The notes under the pieces: model-generated
What the model was told of the DNA's origin: nothing
Seen by the model: the letters and a program-made list of their open reading frames with translations, nothing else
Database searches by the model: none
Made by a program: the position numbers and the translations under genes
Assembly: GCA_051745935.1 (NCBI GenBank)
Contig: JBNJEM010000021.1
Location: forward strand, 1-29,029
DNA length: 29,029 bases
DNA from: JBNJEM01 sp051745935
Lineage (GTDB): Bacteria; Planctomycetota; Planctomycetia; Pirellulales; Pirellulaceae
Direction: 5' to 3'
Part shown: in pieces, positions 14,486-22,927 of the stretch
Layout of the letters: each line of letters begins with the position of its first letter
Position numbering within the stretch: position 1 is the first letter of the stretch

Positions 14486-16879
14486 TCAACGGCCAATGGG
14501 CCGCAGGGGACTGAAAGCGAGTTGGAAACGCCGCTTACCGGTGGGTTCGGAGAACTGGACACACGCGGAGCGTTTCGCACCCGTTCCCTCCACCGTCACG
14601 ATCTTCCCAATGCCATAGCTGGGATGGACCACGGCCATGCCTTGTCGAAATGCGTCCGGGGAAATCTTGGCGTCCTCGGAATCCGATTCGGCCATCTCGG
14701 CGGCGGTGACCAACGAGGCCCGGGCCGCTGGCGGCTCCGGATCCTCGGAACTGGCATCTCCCTGACATTCCAGCGTGGCCGAGTCGCCCCACGGCTGGTC
14801 CCCTGGAAAGCCCGCGTCCCAATCGGGGGGGAAGTCCAGGTCCGCGAGACATTCACTCTGGCAATCGTATGAACCGTTGCCCCAATCATCAACAGGTTGG
14901 TAGTCCGCGTCGAGGTAGCTAATATCCCCCACCACGTCCATTTCTTCGCGTGGCAACTCCATCAGAAAGCGGCTGGTCACCCGGACGTCAACCTTGCCCC
15001 GGATGGTGCGTTGTTGCGCGGCGCCTAGGTGGAGTTCTTCTTTCGCCCGCGTCATGCCCACGAACAGCAGCCGGCGTTCTTCCTCCACCTGGTTCGGGTC
15101 TTCCTTGCTGCGAAGATGCGGCAGCATGTCTTCTTCCAAGCCGACGACAAACACCACGGGAAACTCCAATCCCTTGGCCGCGTGCAATGTCATCATCGAG
15201 ACGCAATTATTCTCCGTATCCCAATCGTCCACATCCGCCACGAGAGAGGTTTGTTCGAGGTAGGCTTCCAGCCCCCCCTCCTCGGGATGCGATTCGTCGA
15301 ACTCGCGGGCATCCGTCAGCAGCTCGTCCAGGTTTTCCAACCGCTCCTCCTCCCCGGAGGCGGACAGCCAGTCGCGATAGCCGCTGGCACGGACGAGTTC
15401 ACCGATGACCATCTCGGCCGCGTCGGTACCTCGCGACTGGACGGAATCCATCAAGGCGACGAATTTGGCCACCGCCGCGGCCGTTCTTTTCGACAGCGAC
15501 TCGATTACTCCAGCCCGCCGGGCGGCTTCGAACAAAGGCAGGCGATGTTGGCGAGCGTAGTGCCTCAACCGGCCGACGGTGACCTTTCCAATGCCGCGGG
15601 GTGGCGTGTTGACGATCCGCAAGAACGCGGCATCATTGGCGGGATTGTTCAGCAGGTGGACGTAAGCCAGGATGTCCTTGATTTCCTGACGCTGATAGAA
15701 TTCCAGGCCGCGAACAATCTGGTAAGGTACCCCCATCGTCCGGAAGGATTGTTCGAGTGTCCGTGACAACGCGTTGGTCCGGTAAAAGATGGCGTAGTCC
15801 TGGTAGCGTCGTTGCCGAGCGGCCACTTCGTTGGCGATCCGAGCGACGATCGCATCCGCCTCCAATCGAGCGGTGGGGTAGACGGAGACCCGCACCGGCT
15901 TGCCTTTTGCGCTGCGAGGCTCAAGCCTCTTTTCCTTCCGATTGACATTGTTGGCAATCAATTGGTCGGCTGCTTGCAGGATCGATTGGGTGCTGCGAAA
16001 ATTCTCTTCCAATCGCACCACATGGACGCTTGAAAAATCCCGTTCAAATTCCAAAATGTTGCGAATGGTCGCGCCTCGCCAACCATAGATCGACTGGTCG
16101 GGATCGCCGGTCACCGACAGGTTGGGGTAATCAACCGAGAGGGATCTTACAATGGCGTACTGGGCCAGGTTCGTGTCCTGATACTCGTCCACCATGATGT
16201 AGCGGAACCGCTTGTCCAGCGTCCGACGCAACTGGGGATTGTCCCGCAACAGGACGGCCACGTGCATCAAAAGATCGTCGAAATCAACCGAGTTGGCGCC
16301 CAACAGCAGGCGTTGGTAATGCGGATAGACGCGATCCACCAACGTGCCGATCGCATCGCCCGGCGCCGGCTCGTATTGCTCCGGCGTGATTAAGTCGTTC
16401 TTGGCCCAACTGATCGCGCCCGCGATGCGACGCGGCGTGTCGTGGACCAACTCCACGCCAGCCTCTTCAATCGCCTCGCGCAACACCTTCATGCTGGCTT
16501 CCACGTCGAGAATCGAATAGTTCTCTTGCAGCCCCACCAGCGAAGCATGGTGGCGTAACTGTTGAGCACAAAAGCGGTGAAACGTCCCAATCCACACGTG
16601 CCGATCGGGACACAGCGCGTCCACGCGCTGCCGCATTTCATCCGCCGCTTTATTCGTGAACGTCAGGGCCACGATGCAATAATCGGGAATTTCCTTGAGC
16701 AACATATACGCGATACGGTGCGTGACCACTCGCGTCTTGCCGCTCCCCGGCCCCGCTATGATTTGTTGTGGCCCCTCAATGTGCTCGATCGCCTCGCGTT
16801 GAGATGGGGTGAGGGACGCCAAGATGTCTTCCGGGCCGCAAGATTGCCACTCCGGCGCGATGAACGAGTTTGTTTTCAT
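14486..16879 (-). CDS. pcrA: UvrD/PcrA superfamily 1 DNA helicase
   Basis: This 797-residue protein has all SF1A motifs in order: LTPSQREAIEHIEGPQQIIA, Walker A GPGSGKT (about 43-49), ALTFTNKAADEMRQRV (Ia), MVDEYQDTN (II), VTGDPDQSIYGWRGA (III), LEENFRSTQSIL (IV), MMTLHAAKGLEFPVVFVVGL (V) and EEERRLLFVGMTRAKEEL (VI). The C-terminus after an acidic linker reads GMAVVHPSYGIGKIVTVEGT and then VQFSEPTGKRRFQLAFSPL. This is the Tudor-like domain by which PcrA/UvrD binds RNA polymerase. Expected roles are 3'-5' unwinding in excision repair, backtracking RNA polymerase from lesions and removing RecA. The ATG at 16879 (MKTNSFIAPEW) fits the family start. An upstream extension in the same frame is Arg/Pro-rich and unconserved. 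mfd follows 187 bp downstream on the same strand. Confidence 0.93.
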   Translation of the reverse strand: MKTNSFIAPEWQSCGPEDILASLTPSQREAIEHIEGPQQIIAGPGSGKTRVVTHRIAYMLLKEIPDYCIVALTFTNKAADEMRQRVDALCPDRHVWIGTFHRFCAQQLRHHASLVGLQENYSILDVEASMKVLREAIEEAGVELVHDTPRRIAGAISWAKNDLITPEQYEPAPGDAIGTLVDRVYPHYQRLLLGANSVDFDDLLMHVAVLLRDNPQLRRTLDKRFRYIMVDEYQDTNLAQYAIVRSLSVDYPNLSVTGDPDQSIYGWRGATIRNILEFERDFSSVHVVRLEENFRSTQSILQAADQLIANNVNRKEKRLEPRSAKGKPVRVSVYPTARLEADAIVARIANEVAARQRRYQDYAIFYRTNALSRTLEQSFRTMGVPYQIVRGLEFYQRQEIKDILAYVHLLNNPANDAAFLRIVNTPPRGIGKVTVGRLRHYARQHRLPLFEAARRAGVIESLSKRTAAAVAKFVALMDSVQSRGTDAAEMVIGELVRASGYRDWLSASGEEERLENLDELLTDAREFDESHPEEGGLEAYLEQTSLVADVDDWDTENNCVSMMTLHAAKGLEFPVVFVVGLEEDMLPHLRSKEDPNQVEEERRLLFVGMTRAKEELHLGAAQQRTIRGKVDVRVTSRFLMELPREEMDVVGDISYLDADYQPVDDWGNGSYDCQSECLADLDFPPDWDAGFPGDQPWGDSATLECQGDASSEDPEPPAARASLVTAAEMAESDSEDAKISPDAFRQGMAVVHPSYGIGKIVTVEGTGAKRSACVQFSEPTGKRRFQLAFSPLRPIGR

Positions 16880-17418
16880 GGATGTCCGTATCAACCCGAG
16901 GTTGCCCGACCGCCAAGGCCGCTTTACCCCAAAAAAGTCATGTCCGTTTGGCCGTCCGCGGCAGCGTAGCGGGGCCGCATACGGGCTCCGCTCGCGCGGG
17001 TTGCCTCCTGGAAAGGGTCTCGTGTTACGACGCTCGCTCGGCCCGGGCCATCGAAGTTCACGACCCAATCCTGTTTGGTTGCGGCCGAGGGGAGCGAGGC
17101 TGCGCTAGTCTACCGCAAGGCCAGCGTCCACCAGGCCAGCGTAGCGAATCAACGTGGATTTTTCCAGCGGACGAGGGCCCGCGCATAGAACCAGAGCGTT
17201 TTCGAAGCCTCGCCGCGAGGACCCGCCGAACGGCGGGCTGGTGACAGCACCAAGCGTGAATTTTTTGGAAAATTTCGCGGGAAACTTGTCCCGTATTCGG
17301 GAACGGCCGTTATACTGTGCCTCACGCGCCGCCGCCCGTGCCGGATGAGGGGGGGAGGCGGAGCCGAGTGAGTACCGTTACTGCAAATGTCGTTTTCGTT
17401 AAGGGGAAAGGATCACCC
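16880..17418. other. Divergent intergenic region between pcrA and the alpha-CTD-like gene
   Basis: About 540 bp without a supported gene. It must contain the pcrA promoter, which could not be placed with confidence, and the candidate promoter at 17286-17316. A 10-bp direct repeat, AGGCCAGCGT, occurs twice near 17110-17145. Confidence 0.5.
17286..17316 (+). promoter_or_regulatory. Candidate promoter of the alpha-CTD-like gene
   Basis: TTGTCC (17286-17291) and TATACT (17311-17316) are separated by 19 nt, slightly longer than the ideal 17. Transcription would start about 95 nt before the ATG at 17419. Confidence 0.35.
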
Positions 17419-17691
17419 ATGGGAACTCGCATGCGATTGAGTCGAGCCGAGGAAGCCTCGCGCAATTTGCAACAGCATCTGGAAATGAGCACGGCGGAGA
17501 TCGGGCTCAGTGTTCGCACCACGAACTGCCTGGAGGAGCGCGGCATCTTCACGGTTAACGATTTGCTGCACTGTACGCGAGCCGATCTGCTAAACATCTC
17601 GAACTTTGGCGAGAAAACGCTCGAGGAAGTCTATGACGCGTTGGCGAAGATCGGTTTTGTACGCGAGAGCCAGCTTGCGGCGCAACGTTAG
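17419..17691 (+). CDS. Stand-alone RNA polymerase alpha C-terminal-domain-like protein
   Basis: This 90-residue protein consists of a basic N-terminal helix (MRLSRAEEASRNLQQHLEMS) and one alpha-CTD fold. LSVRTTNCLEERGIFTVNDL followed by LLNISNFGEKTLEEVYDALA parallels the helix-hairpin-helix of RpoA (L.LSVR..NCL......T...L......L..I.NFG.KSLEE). In RpoA this domain binds UP elements and activators. A free copy without the assembly domain could compete for DNA or act as an adaptor or bridging factor, but this is inference. The ATG at 17419 has a strong GGGGAAAGGA 6 nt upstream. An upstream in-frame start at 17317 has no such site. The gene looks monocistronic, with a strong hairpin 60 bp after its stop. 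Confidence 0.8.
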   Translation: MGTRMRLSRAEEASRNLQQHLEMSTAEIGLSVRTTNCLEERGIFTVNDLLHCTRADLLNISNFGEKTLEEVYDALAKIGFVRESQLAAQR

Positions 17692-17750
17692 CTCTTGGGA
17701 AGGGGACCGCCCTTTGCCGCTCGACCCCCGCGTTTTCCGCTGTCACGGAG

Positions 17751-17773
17751 GGGGCGAGTGAGCCACTCGCCCC
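17751..17773. terminator. Perfect 10-bp hairpin downstream of the alpha-CTD-like gene
   Basis: Arms 17751-17760 (GGGGCGAGTG) and 17764-17773 (CACTCGCCCC) pair exactly around AGC. No U tract follows, so it may be a T-less terminator, an mRNA 3' stabiliser or another REP-like palindrome. Confidence 0.45.
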
Positions 17774-17850
17774 ACGGGGGACGGCGGAGCCCAACCGCGC
17801 GGGGGCTCCAGAGATGAAGACGCATCACGGTTTTCCGGAAGGCAGCGACT

Positions 17851-18891
17851 GTGGCCCGAATTTTCCGGCTGTGGGAGAAGAAGCGAGGGGATCGTCGCAC
17901 CGGTTCACAGTTGATCGGTGGCTTGGGAGAAGCTCTCTTCTTTGGCACATTGTTTCTGCTCGGGGCGCTCTCGCTGGCCTACCTCGTGGTTTCGCACGTG
18001 GTGGCGGAGGCGCCGCAGCTTTATCAGCCTGGATTTGGGTATTGGCTGATGGTGCTGGTCACCGTCTCGTTCACGCTGCTTGGCGGTAGCGGCGTGGTTT
18101 ATACGGCATTGCACGTTGGAACATCGGCCGAGCGGCGTTCCGCCATGGCGCGCCGTGCCGCTGACATTGACTTGATCCGCGAGGCCTTGCCGTCGGGACG
18201 TGAATTTCCGAACATTCCACGGGATGCGAATTTGACGAACAGCCCGGGAACGAGACTGGCCTACCGCCTGCCCGTCACGCACTCCGGACCGTGGGTTCTA
18301 TTCGCCGCCACGGCTTTCTTCCTGGTCTGGAACGGGATCACGGCCGTGTTGGTGATGGTGGCAATCAAGAACCACGTCGTTGGACAGCCTGACTGGTTTC
18401 TGACCCTATTCGTGCTGCCGTTCGTGGTGATTGGCATCTGGGCAACGTACTACTTCGCCCAACAAATGCTGTTGCATACTGGAATCGGGCCGACACACGT
18501 GGAAATCTCGGATCATCCGTTGGTCCCCGGACACACCTATCGGCTGTTCCTGTCGCAGGCGGGGCGGTTGCACATGCAATCCCTGGAATTGTTGTTGATG
18601 TGCGTGGAAGAAACGACGTTTCGGCAGGGAACCGATATTCGCACCGAGCGATGCTGCGTGTTCCGTGACCACGTGTTAAGTGAAAGGAACTTTGACGTTG
18701 AGCCAGGCCGGGCGTTTGAGCGTGAATGTGAGCTGTGGGTCCCGACACACGTCATGCACTCATTTCACGCCGGCCATAACGCCATCCGGTGGATGCTGCT
18801 GTTGCGAGGTCGGGCCAGATCGTGGCCCGAATTCACCCGAAGTTTTCCGGTTGTCGTCTATCCAAATGAAGCGTCCCGGAAGGAGGAATAG
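17851..18891 (+). CDS. Membrane protein with four helices and a beta-rich cytosolic or periplasmic tail, unrecognised
   Basis: This 346-residue protein starts at a GTG (17851) with GGAAGG about 8 nt upstream. Hydrophobic segments lie at residues about 28-50, 64-88, 147-172 and 180-205, with a charged loop (RRSAMARRAADIDLIREALP) between the second and third. The C-terminal 135 residues alternate strands (VEISDHPLVPGHTYRLFLSQ, LELLLMCVEETTFRQGTD, ECELWVPTHVMHSFHAGHNA, then RWMLLLRGRARSWPEFTRSF) in a pattern that resembles an arrestin-like beta-sandwich, including a PG-type turn after the first strand. The family is not recognised. The stop TAG directly abuts the ATG of the next gene, so the two are translationally coupled, and both appear to carry arrestin-like folds. 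Confidence 0.75.
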   Translation: MARIFRLWEKKRGDRRTGSQLIGGLGEALFFGTLFLLGALSLAYLVVSHVVAEAPQLYQPGFGYWLMVLVTVSFTLLGGSGVVYTALHVGTSAERRSAMARRAADIDLIREALPSGREFPNIPRDANLTNSPGTRLAYRLPVTHSGPWVLFAATAFFLVWNGITAVLVMVAIKNHVVGQPDWFLTLFVLPFVVIGIWATYYFAQQMLLHTGIGPTHVEISDHPLVPGHTYRLFLSQAGRLHMQSLELLLMCVEETTFRQGTDIRTERCCVFRDHVLSERNFDVEPGRAFERECELWVPTHVMHSFHAGHNAIRWMLLLRGRARSWPEFTRSFPVVVYPNEASRKEE

Positions 18892-19320
18892 ATGGAGCCG
18901 TTGATCAGTATCCGCATTCGCGGCCAGAACCGGCCATTTCAACCCGGGGAAGTGCTGCATTGCGAATACCAGGTCGATGCGGTGGAAGCAAAGGACATTC
19001 AAGCCGTGGAAGCGTCGTTACTTTGGCACACCGAGGGAAAAGGAGAAGAAGATTTAGGCGTGCACTACTTTGAACGCAAACTTCCATCGGACGTCGAAGA
19101 TCGAGACCTGCGAGCACTTCGAAAACTAAATGCACGATTGCCCAACAGCCCGCTGACGTACCCCGGCGTCACCATTAAAATCCGTTGGTGCGTCCGGGTC
19201 CGCGCCTTTCTCCGGCCCGGTCGAGACGTCTTCTTTGAACAAACCTTCGTCCTTGGAAACGTGCCGCCGGCACAGCTGGTGCCAGATACCGAATTGACCG
19301 AATGCGTGGCGACCGAGTGA
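18892..19320 (+). CDS. Small arrestin-like beta-sandwich protein, unrecognised
   Basis: A 142-residue soluble protein without signal peptide. It begins LISIRIRGQNRPFQPGEVLH, a strand followed by the F.PGE turn typical of arrestin/Vps26/Spo0M-like domains. It continues with VEASLLWHTEGKGEEDLGVH and RLPNSPLTYPGVTIKIRWCV-like strands (the sequence has ARLPNSPLTYPGV, then TIKIRWCVRVRAFLRPGRD), ending FVLGNVP. The ATG follows the previous stop without a gap and GGAGGA lies 5 nt upstream, inside the preceding gene. It is likely a partner of the membrane protein's C-terminal domain, perhaps as a heterodimeric scaffold, by inference only. No specific family name is claimed. Confidence 0.7.
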   Translation: MEPLISIRIRGQNRPFQPGEVLHCEYQVDAVEAKDIQAVEASLLWHTEGKGEEDLGVHYFERKLPSDVEDRDLRALRKLNARLPNSPLTYPGVTIKIRWCVRVRAFLRPGRDVFFEQTFVLGNVPPAQLVPDTELTECVATE

Positions 19321-19355
19321 ACCCATTGCCTTGCCACGACCGTTGCCCCTTGAAA

Positions 19356-19460
19356 TATACCGGTCGCGGATGACTTTCTACGCCGCGAGTCCGACCAACG
19401 GGAGGACGGCTTGCGTCGGGCCGCTTTCCACCCGGAAAAATCCAACCGCCTGAAATATAA
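19356..19460 (-). repeat. 105-bp dispersed element, copy C (inverted)
   Basis: Read on the minus strand this copy matches copies A (28377-28482) and B (23965-24070) almost base for base, starting TTATATTTCAGGCGG and ending GTCATCCGCGACCGGTATA. The plus-strand edge facing the ATPase gene reads GAAATATAATTG, giving TATAAT at 19456-19461, 40 bp before the ATG at 19502. Confidence 0.88.
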
Positions 19461-19461
19461 T
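19456..19461 (+). promoter_or_regulatory. TATAAT -10 at the edge of repeat copy C
   Basis: A consensus -10 hexamer formed at the outward edge of the element, 40 bp before the ATPase ATG. No TTGACA-like -35 is present at the right distance, so promoter activity is uncertain. Confidence 0.4.
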
Positions 19462-19501
19462 TGATCACGTTCGTGCCGTTCCCAAACGGGTTGAATACAC
19501 G

Positions 19502-20206
19502 ATGAACCTCTCCGGCGGAAACCCGTTCTCCACTCGCCACGTGCAACCCGGCGCCCTGGAGTTCTTGTTCCCGCCAGGCGAAAACGCCGACCGGTTGGTG
19601 GAAAGGTTACGGACGTTCGGTTGGTGGGGACAACTGCTCGGGCCCCATGGGGCGGGGAAAACGACATTGCTCCATACGCTCCGCCCCCGGCTGGAAAAGG
19701 CTGGCCGTCAGATTGAGTGGTATACGTTACGAGGCGGACAACGCCGGCTACCCAAGACGCCACGCCCCACTCGAACCGCCTCGCCGCGGAACAACTTGAT
19801 CATCGTGGATGGCTATGAACAGCTGGACCGCTGGGCCCGGTGGCAGTTGAAACGTCGCTGTCGTCGCGCCGGTTCGGGATTGCTGGTCACAAGTCACGCC
19901 GACGCCGGCTTCCCCTTAATCCATCAGGTCCAGCCTTCTCTTCCCATTGTGTTGCGGTTGGTCTCGCAATTGCTAGCACCCGACGCCAGCGGACCACGCG
20001 TGTCGCGAAGCGAGTTGGCCGCCGAGAGTCCAACCAACGCAAGAACACGGGGTGCCAGCCCCCTTTCGAGCCAGAAACATTTCGCCGACAGTGGTATCAA
20101 ACGGCAGGAGGTTGCTGATTGTTTTCGGGCATGGAAGGGCAACGTCCGAGAAGTCCTGTTCGAATTGTACGATTTGCATGAAACACGCTGCCGCGAAGGG
20201 CGCTGA
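19502..20206 (+). CDS. Small P-loop ATPase, unrecognised family
   Basis: A 234-residue protein. Walker A is GPHGAGKT (residues 47-54) after a strand in WWGQLLG. Walker B is NLIIVDGYEQL (about 99-109), with an Asp but without the usual adjacent Glu. LLVTSHADAG is a sensor-like strand. The N-terminal NPFSTRHVQPGALEFLFPPG resembles the lead-in of STAND/ExeA-like ATPases that recognise a partner. The C-terminal half (SQKHFADSGIKRQEVADCFR, WKGNVREVLFELYDLHE) looks like a helical lid. The partner and process are unknown. It follows the membrane/arrestin-like pair after 181 bp occupied mostly by repeat copy C. No strong ribosome binding site precedes the ATG. Confidence 0.75.
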   Translation: MNLSGGNPFSTRHVQPGALEFLFPPGENADRLVERLRTFGWWGQLLGPHGAGKTTLLHTLRPRLEKAGRQIEWYTLRGGQRRLPKTPRPTRTASPRNNLIIVDGYEQLDRWARWQLKRRCRRAGSGLLVTSHADAGFPLIHQVQPSLPIVLRLVSQLLAPDASGPRVSRSELAAESPTNARTRGASPLSSQKHFADSGIKRQEVADCFRAWKGNVREVLFELYDLHETRCREGR

Positions 20207-20795
20207 GATTGGTGTGCGGAGACGCTGTAACCTTCGGGATTCGCATAGGATGGGGCGACCAAACCGGTCGCGCCCCTTTGGTTCCCACTGGGCCGCGGAC
20301 CACGGGATCCCGGGGAGCCTTGGTTCCACACGACCGGGAGGCAAGGCACGATCGATAATAGGGGTTGCCCCGACTGAACGTTTTTCGTCGTTCCAACTGG
20401 GGGCAATGAACCCCCAAACTCCGGCGGAGCCGCTTCCGGTGGAGGCACTGTGGTTTTCCGAGGAGCCATCACCTGGACTCTACCCGGATTACCCTCCTAA
20501 ACCATTTCGCGAATTTGTAAGGTATTGCCTTTGTGGCGGAGATTCCTCAGGCGTCACGAAGTGGCGCTTGGCTGACTGAAATCGAGTTTTTTCGGCGTTT
20601 CTTGTTAACTTTTTGGCCCTCGTGACCTACGATTCAGCAGGTCGGGAAGGCCCTGACGGCGTGCGTGAAGGGAGGCTAGTGGGTTGGCGTGAGGTTGCGT
20701 TTTTCTCACTGCAAGCATCTCGACACGGATGCGTTACGGAGTTAGCCCCTTGGTATCGTGAGTGCTTCGACACTGAGTTGAAACGGAGCGAGAAC
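20207..20795. other. Gene-free stretch before the secreted protein gene
   Basis: About 590 bp without a supported gene. A stem-loop lies at 20252-20276. An open frame continues upstream of 20796 to 20613 but does not look like protein. Confidence 0.45.
20252..20279 (+). terminator. Possible terminator after the ATPase gene
   Basis: GGGGCGACC pairs with GGTCGCGCCCC (two-base bulge) around a short loop and is followed by TTT. It lies 45 bp after the ATPase stop. Confidence 0.35.
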
Positions 20796-22160
20796 ATGTA
20801 TTCGTGGTCATGGCGTTCTACCCTCGGAACACTCTTCATCACTGGATACACGCTGTTGGGCGTCTGCCCGGCGGAGGGAGCCTCCATGTTCGATTGGCTG
20901 TTCAGCCCGTGCGCGCCCGAGAGTCCGGAGGTGGTTACGTACTCCCCGGCTCCCGCGGGGCCCGCGCCAGTGTCGCCGCCCCTGCCATCTTCAAGCCAGA
21001 GGAGGTCGGTTTCGAGCCCCGTTGTCGCGAATTCGTCTTCGTCTTGTGGTCAACCGACCGGCACCGGCCAAACCGCAGCTTCGGCCCAGTATGCTCCGAA
21101 CGTGGTTTGTTCGCCGGTGACCGTCTATTCTCCACCGCCGGTTGTGCAACGGCCGGGCATTTTGGAACGTTTACGAGATCGCTTGGGATGTGATTCTTCC
21201 TCCCGTCCTCGTATCGGAGCGGCTCGTCAGACACAGTATCGTACCACATGGAAACGGGTTCCGGTAACGCAATACGAGCCCACCACGTCGACCGACGCCG
21301 TTACGGGACAACAGGTTACGGTGATGAAACCGTGTACCACGTACGCGTGGCGGCCGGTTCGTCGCCGTTGCGGATTCTTCGGCAGGCTGTTCGGACTCTG
21401 CGATCCCGCTCCCGCTCCCGCCACAACCGTCTGTGCTCCGCCAGCGGTAACGATGTCCGAAAGCGGGGTTCCCGCTCCGTCTTTCGGAACGAGCCAGCCG
21501 GGTGGAAGTGGTTCCATGCCCGGTGGGACCCCCGAACCCTATTACGCGCCCGATTCGGCGCCTTCCACCTCGCCTCCGGCAGACAATGGCAATGCGCCAA
21601 CCTTGACGCCCGGAGACGGCACATCGGAGGGTTCCGGGCAATCACCGTCGCCGGCGGACACACGGCCGAGCTTGGAGCCAGGCGAGGTGCAAGGTGGGGC
21701 GGACGGCGCGGGGTCGTCCTCATCCTCCACCAATCGGAGCACGGGATTAAACTCCAACCGCCCGGGGACCACGACCTTGAGATCCGAAGGGGGAGGGGGG
21801 CGGCAGTCGAGAACGTCGCCAACGTCTCGCCAGCCCCCAACGTCTCGGCAGCCGCGGGGAAGCACCGTGCCGTTGCCCGCGGAGGAACGACCGGAAAAAC
21901 AAAGGAATATCCGGAGACCGACCCCTGTTCCGGATCCGGATGCCGTGCCGGCACCGGAAGACGACAATTCAACGTCGCCCGAGTTGCTGAACCCGCAAGA
22001 CCGAGTCGCCACGCGTGACGACGGCGCGGCGCGCTGGGACTACGCGCCGATTTCATGGTCGCAAGAGAAGACCGTGTCGCGCCGGCCAGTCACCACCGGC
22101 CAGCAACAGTCCCGCCGCGAGTCCCTCGACGACGGCGGATGGCACAGTATCGCCCCGTAG
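20796..22160 (+). CDS. Secreted Pro/Ser/Thr-rich protein, unrecognised
   Basis: This 454-residue protein has a signal peptide (WRSTLGTLFITGYTLLGVCP, cleavage about EGA) and then a long low-complexity region rich in Pro, Ser, Thr and Gly. Within it are a Cys-containing stretch (SMFDWLFSPCAPE), RDRLGCDSSSRPR and a more ordered segment, TQYRTTWKRVPVTQYEPTTS followed by TTYAWRPVRRRCGFFGRLF. The ordered segment resembles repeated Tyr/Thr/Val-rich modules in planctomycete surface proteins. The acidic, Ser-rich tail is probably disordered. It is likely exported and perhaps cell-wall or surface associated. The ATG at 20796 is chosen for its signal peptide and a GGAG 7 nt upstream. The frame is open further upstream but is not convincing there. 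Confidence 0.65.
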   Translation: MYSWSWRSTLGTLFITGYTLLGVCPAEGASMFDWLFSPCAPESPEVVTYSPAPAGPAPVSPPLPSSSQRRSVSSPVVANSSSSCGQPTGTGQTAASAQYAPNVVCSPVTVYSPPPVVQRPGILERLRDRLGCDSSSRPRIGAARQTQYRTTWKRVPVTQYEPTTSTDAVTGQQVTVMKPCTTYAWRPVRRRCGFFGRLFGLCDPAPAPATTVCAPPAVTMSESGVPAPSFGTSQPGGSGSMPGGTPEPYYAPDSAPSTSPPADNGNAPTLTPGDGTSEGSGQSPSPADTRPSLEPGEVQGGADGAGSSSSSTNRSTGLNSNRPGTTTLRSEGGGGRQSRTSPTSRQPPTSRQPRGSTVPLPAEERPEKQRNIRRPTPVPDPDAVPAPEDDNSTSPELLNPQDRVATRDDGAARWDYAPISWSQEKTVSRRPVTTGQQQSRRESLDDGGWHSIAP

Positions 22161-22169
22161 CCCGGTAGC

Positions 22170-22220
22170 CCCATCGCCCGGCGGGCCCCATCGCCCGGCG
22201 GGCCCCATCGCCCGGCGGGC
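22170..22220. repeat. Three perfect 17-bp tandem repeats after a stop codon
   Basis: The unit CCCATCGCCCGGCGGGC occurs at 22170-22186, 22187-22203 and 22204-22220 without a mismatch. Each unit contains the small hairpin GCCC-GGC-GGGC. The array begins 9 bp after the stop of the secreted-protein gene. There are no spacers, so it is not a CRISPR array. It may act as a 3'-end structure or be a slippage product. Confidence 0.85.
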
Positions 22221-22927
22221 ATTGTCAGCTGTGTGACTCATGTGGTATGGTCAAAGCGCGTGAGCGAGCGCGTTGTTGGCGGCCATAAGTGGAATTGACA
22301 AACTGGGACGGTCTGGGAAAGGATCAGTGGAACCCGGTCAAGGGGCCGCCCCGCGCGCGGTTCGCGCCGTGGCTGCCAGTGAGCCACGTGGGGACGAAAG
22401 AACGAGATCTTTTTAGGGCGACAATGGCGTCGGGATAGCCGCTCGCGCGTTTGCGACGCTGGCGCTCACGCGTTTGGCGCCGATGAAGAACGTTCCCCAC
22501 ATGGTTTCCGCGCCTGGATTTGTCTGACACTCTGGGGGCGCTTTGTGCGGTGAATGCACTCTCCTCGTCGCGGTGGGCGATTGGCTACTTCTTTTTGGGG
22601 CGACAACGTCCCGCCGTGTCAGCGTCTGGCCAGCATCTGGGGGAACACGCCCAAGGCAACACATCTGAAGCAGCATCGGTTTGAAAGGAATGTTTCCGTG
22701 CAATGGTTGGCGGAATGCCACCTGACGCGCGAGCCATCCGCCGTCCGGTTCGATGGGGTGATGCCGTTTGTCGTGGCGATGGCCCGAATGGCTGGTTCGG
22801 TAAGTGAACGCGTCCGTCGGGTTAAGAAGCTCGCTTCGAACGTGCGACTCCCGGCGGTGGCAGGTGAGGGTATTATGCACAGGTATACTGAAGCAAGAGT
22901 GCGACCGATCATCCGAGTAATGCGATC
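22221..22927. other. Gene-free stretch before the GTPase gene
   Basis: About 700 bp with no supported gene. CGTGGCT...AGCCACG (near 22368-22388) forms a 7-bp stem. A -10-like TATACT lies at 22884-22889, about 38 bp before the GTPase ATG, without a recognisable -35. Confidence 0.45.

Noticed and set aside
22170..22220. CRISPR array
   Set aside because: The units are directly adjacent with no spacers, only three copies of 17 bp and no cas genes.
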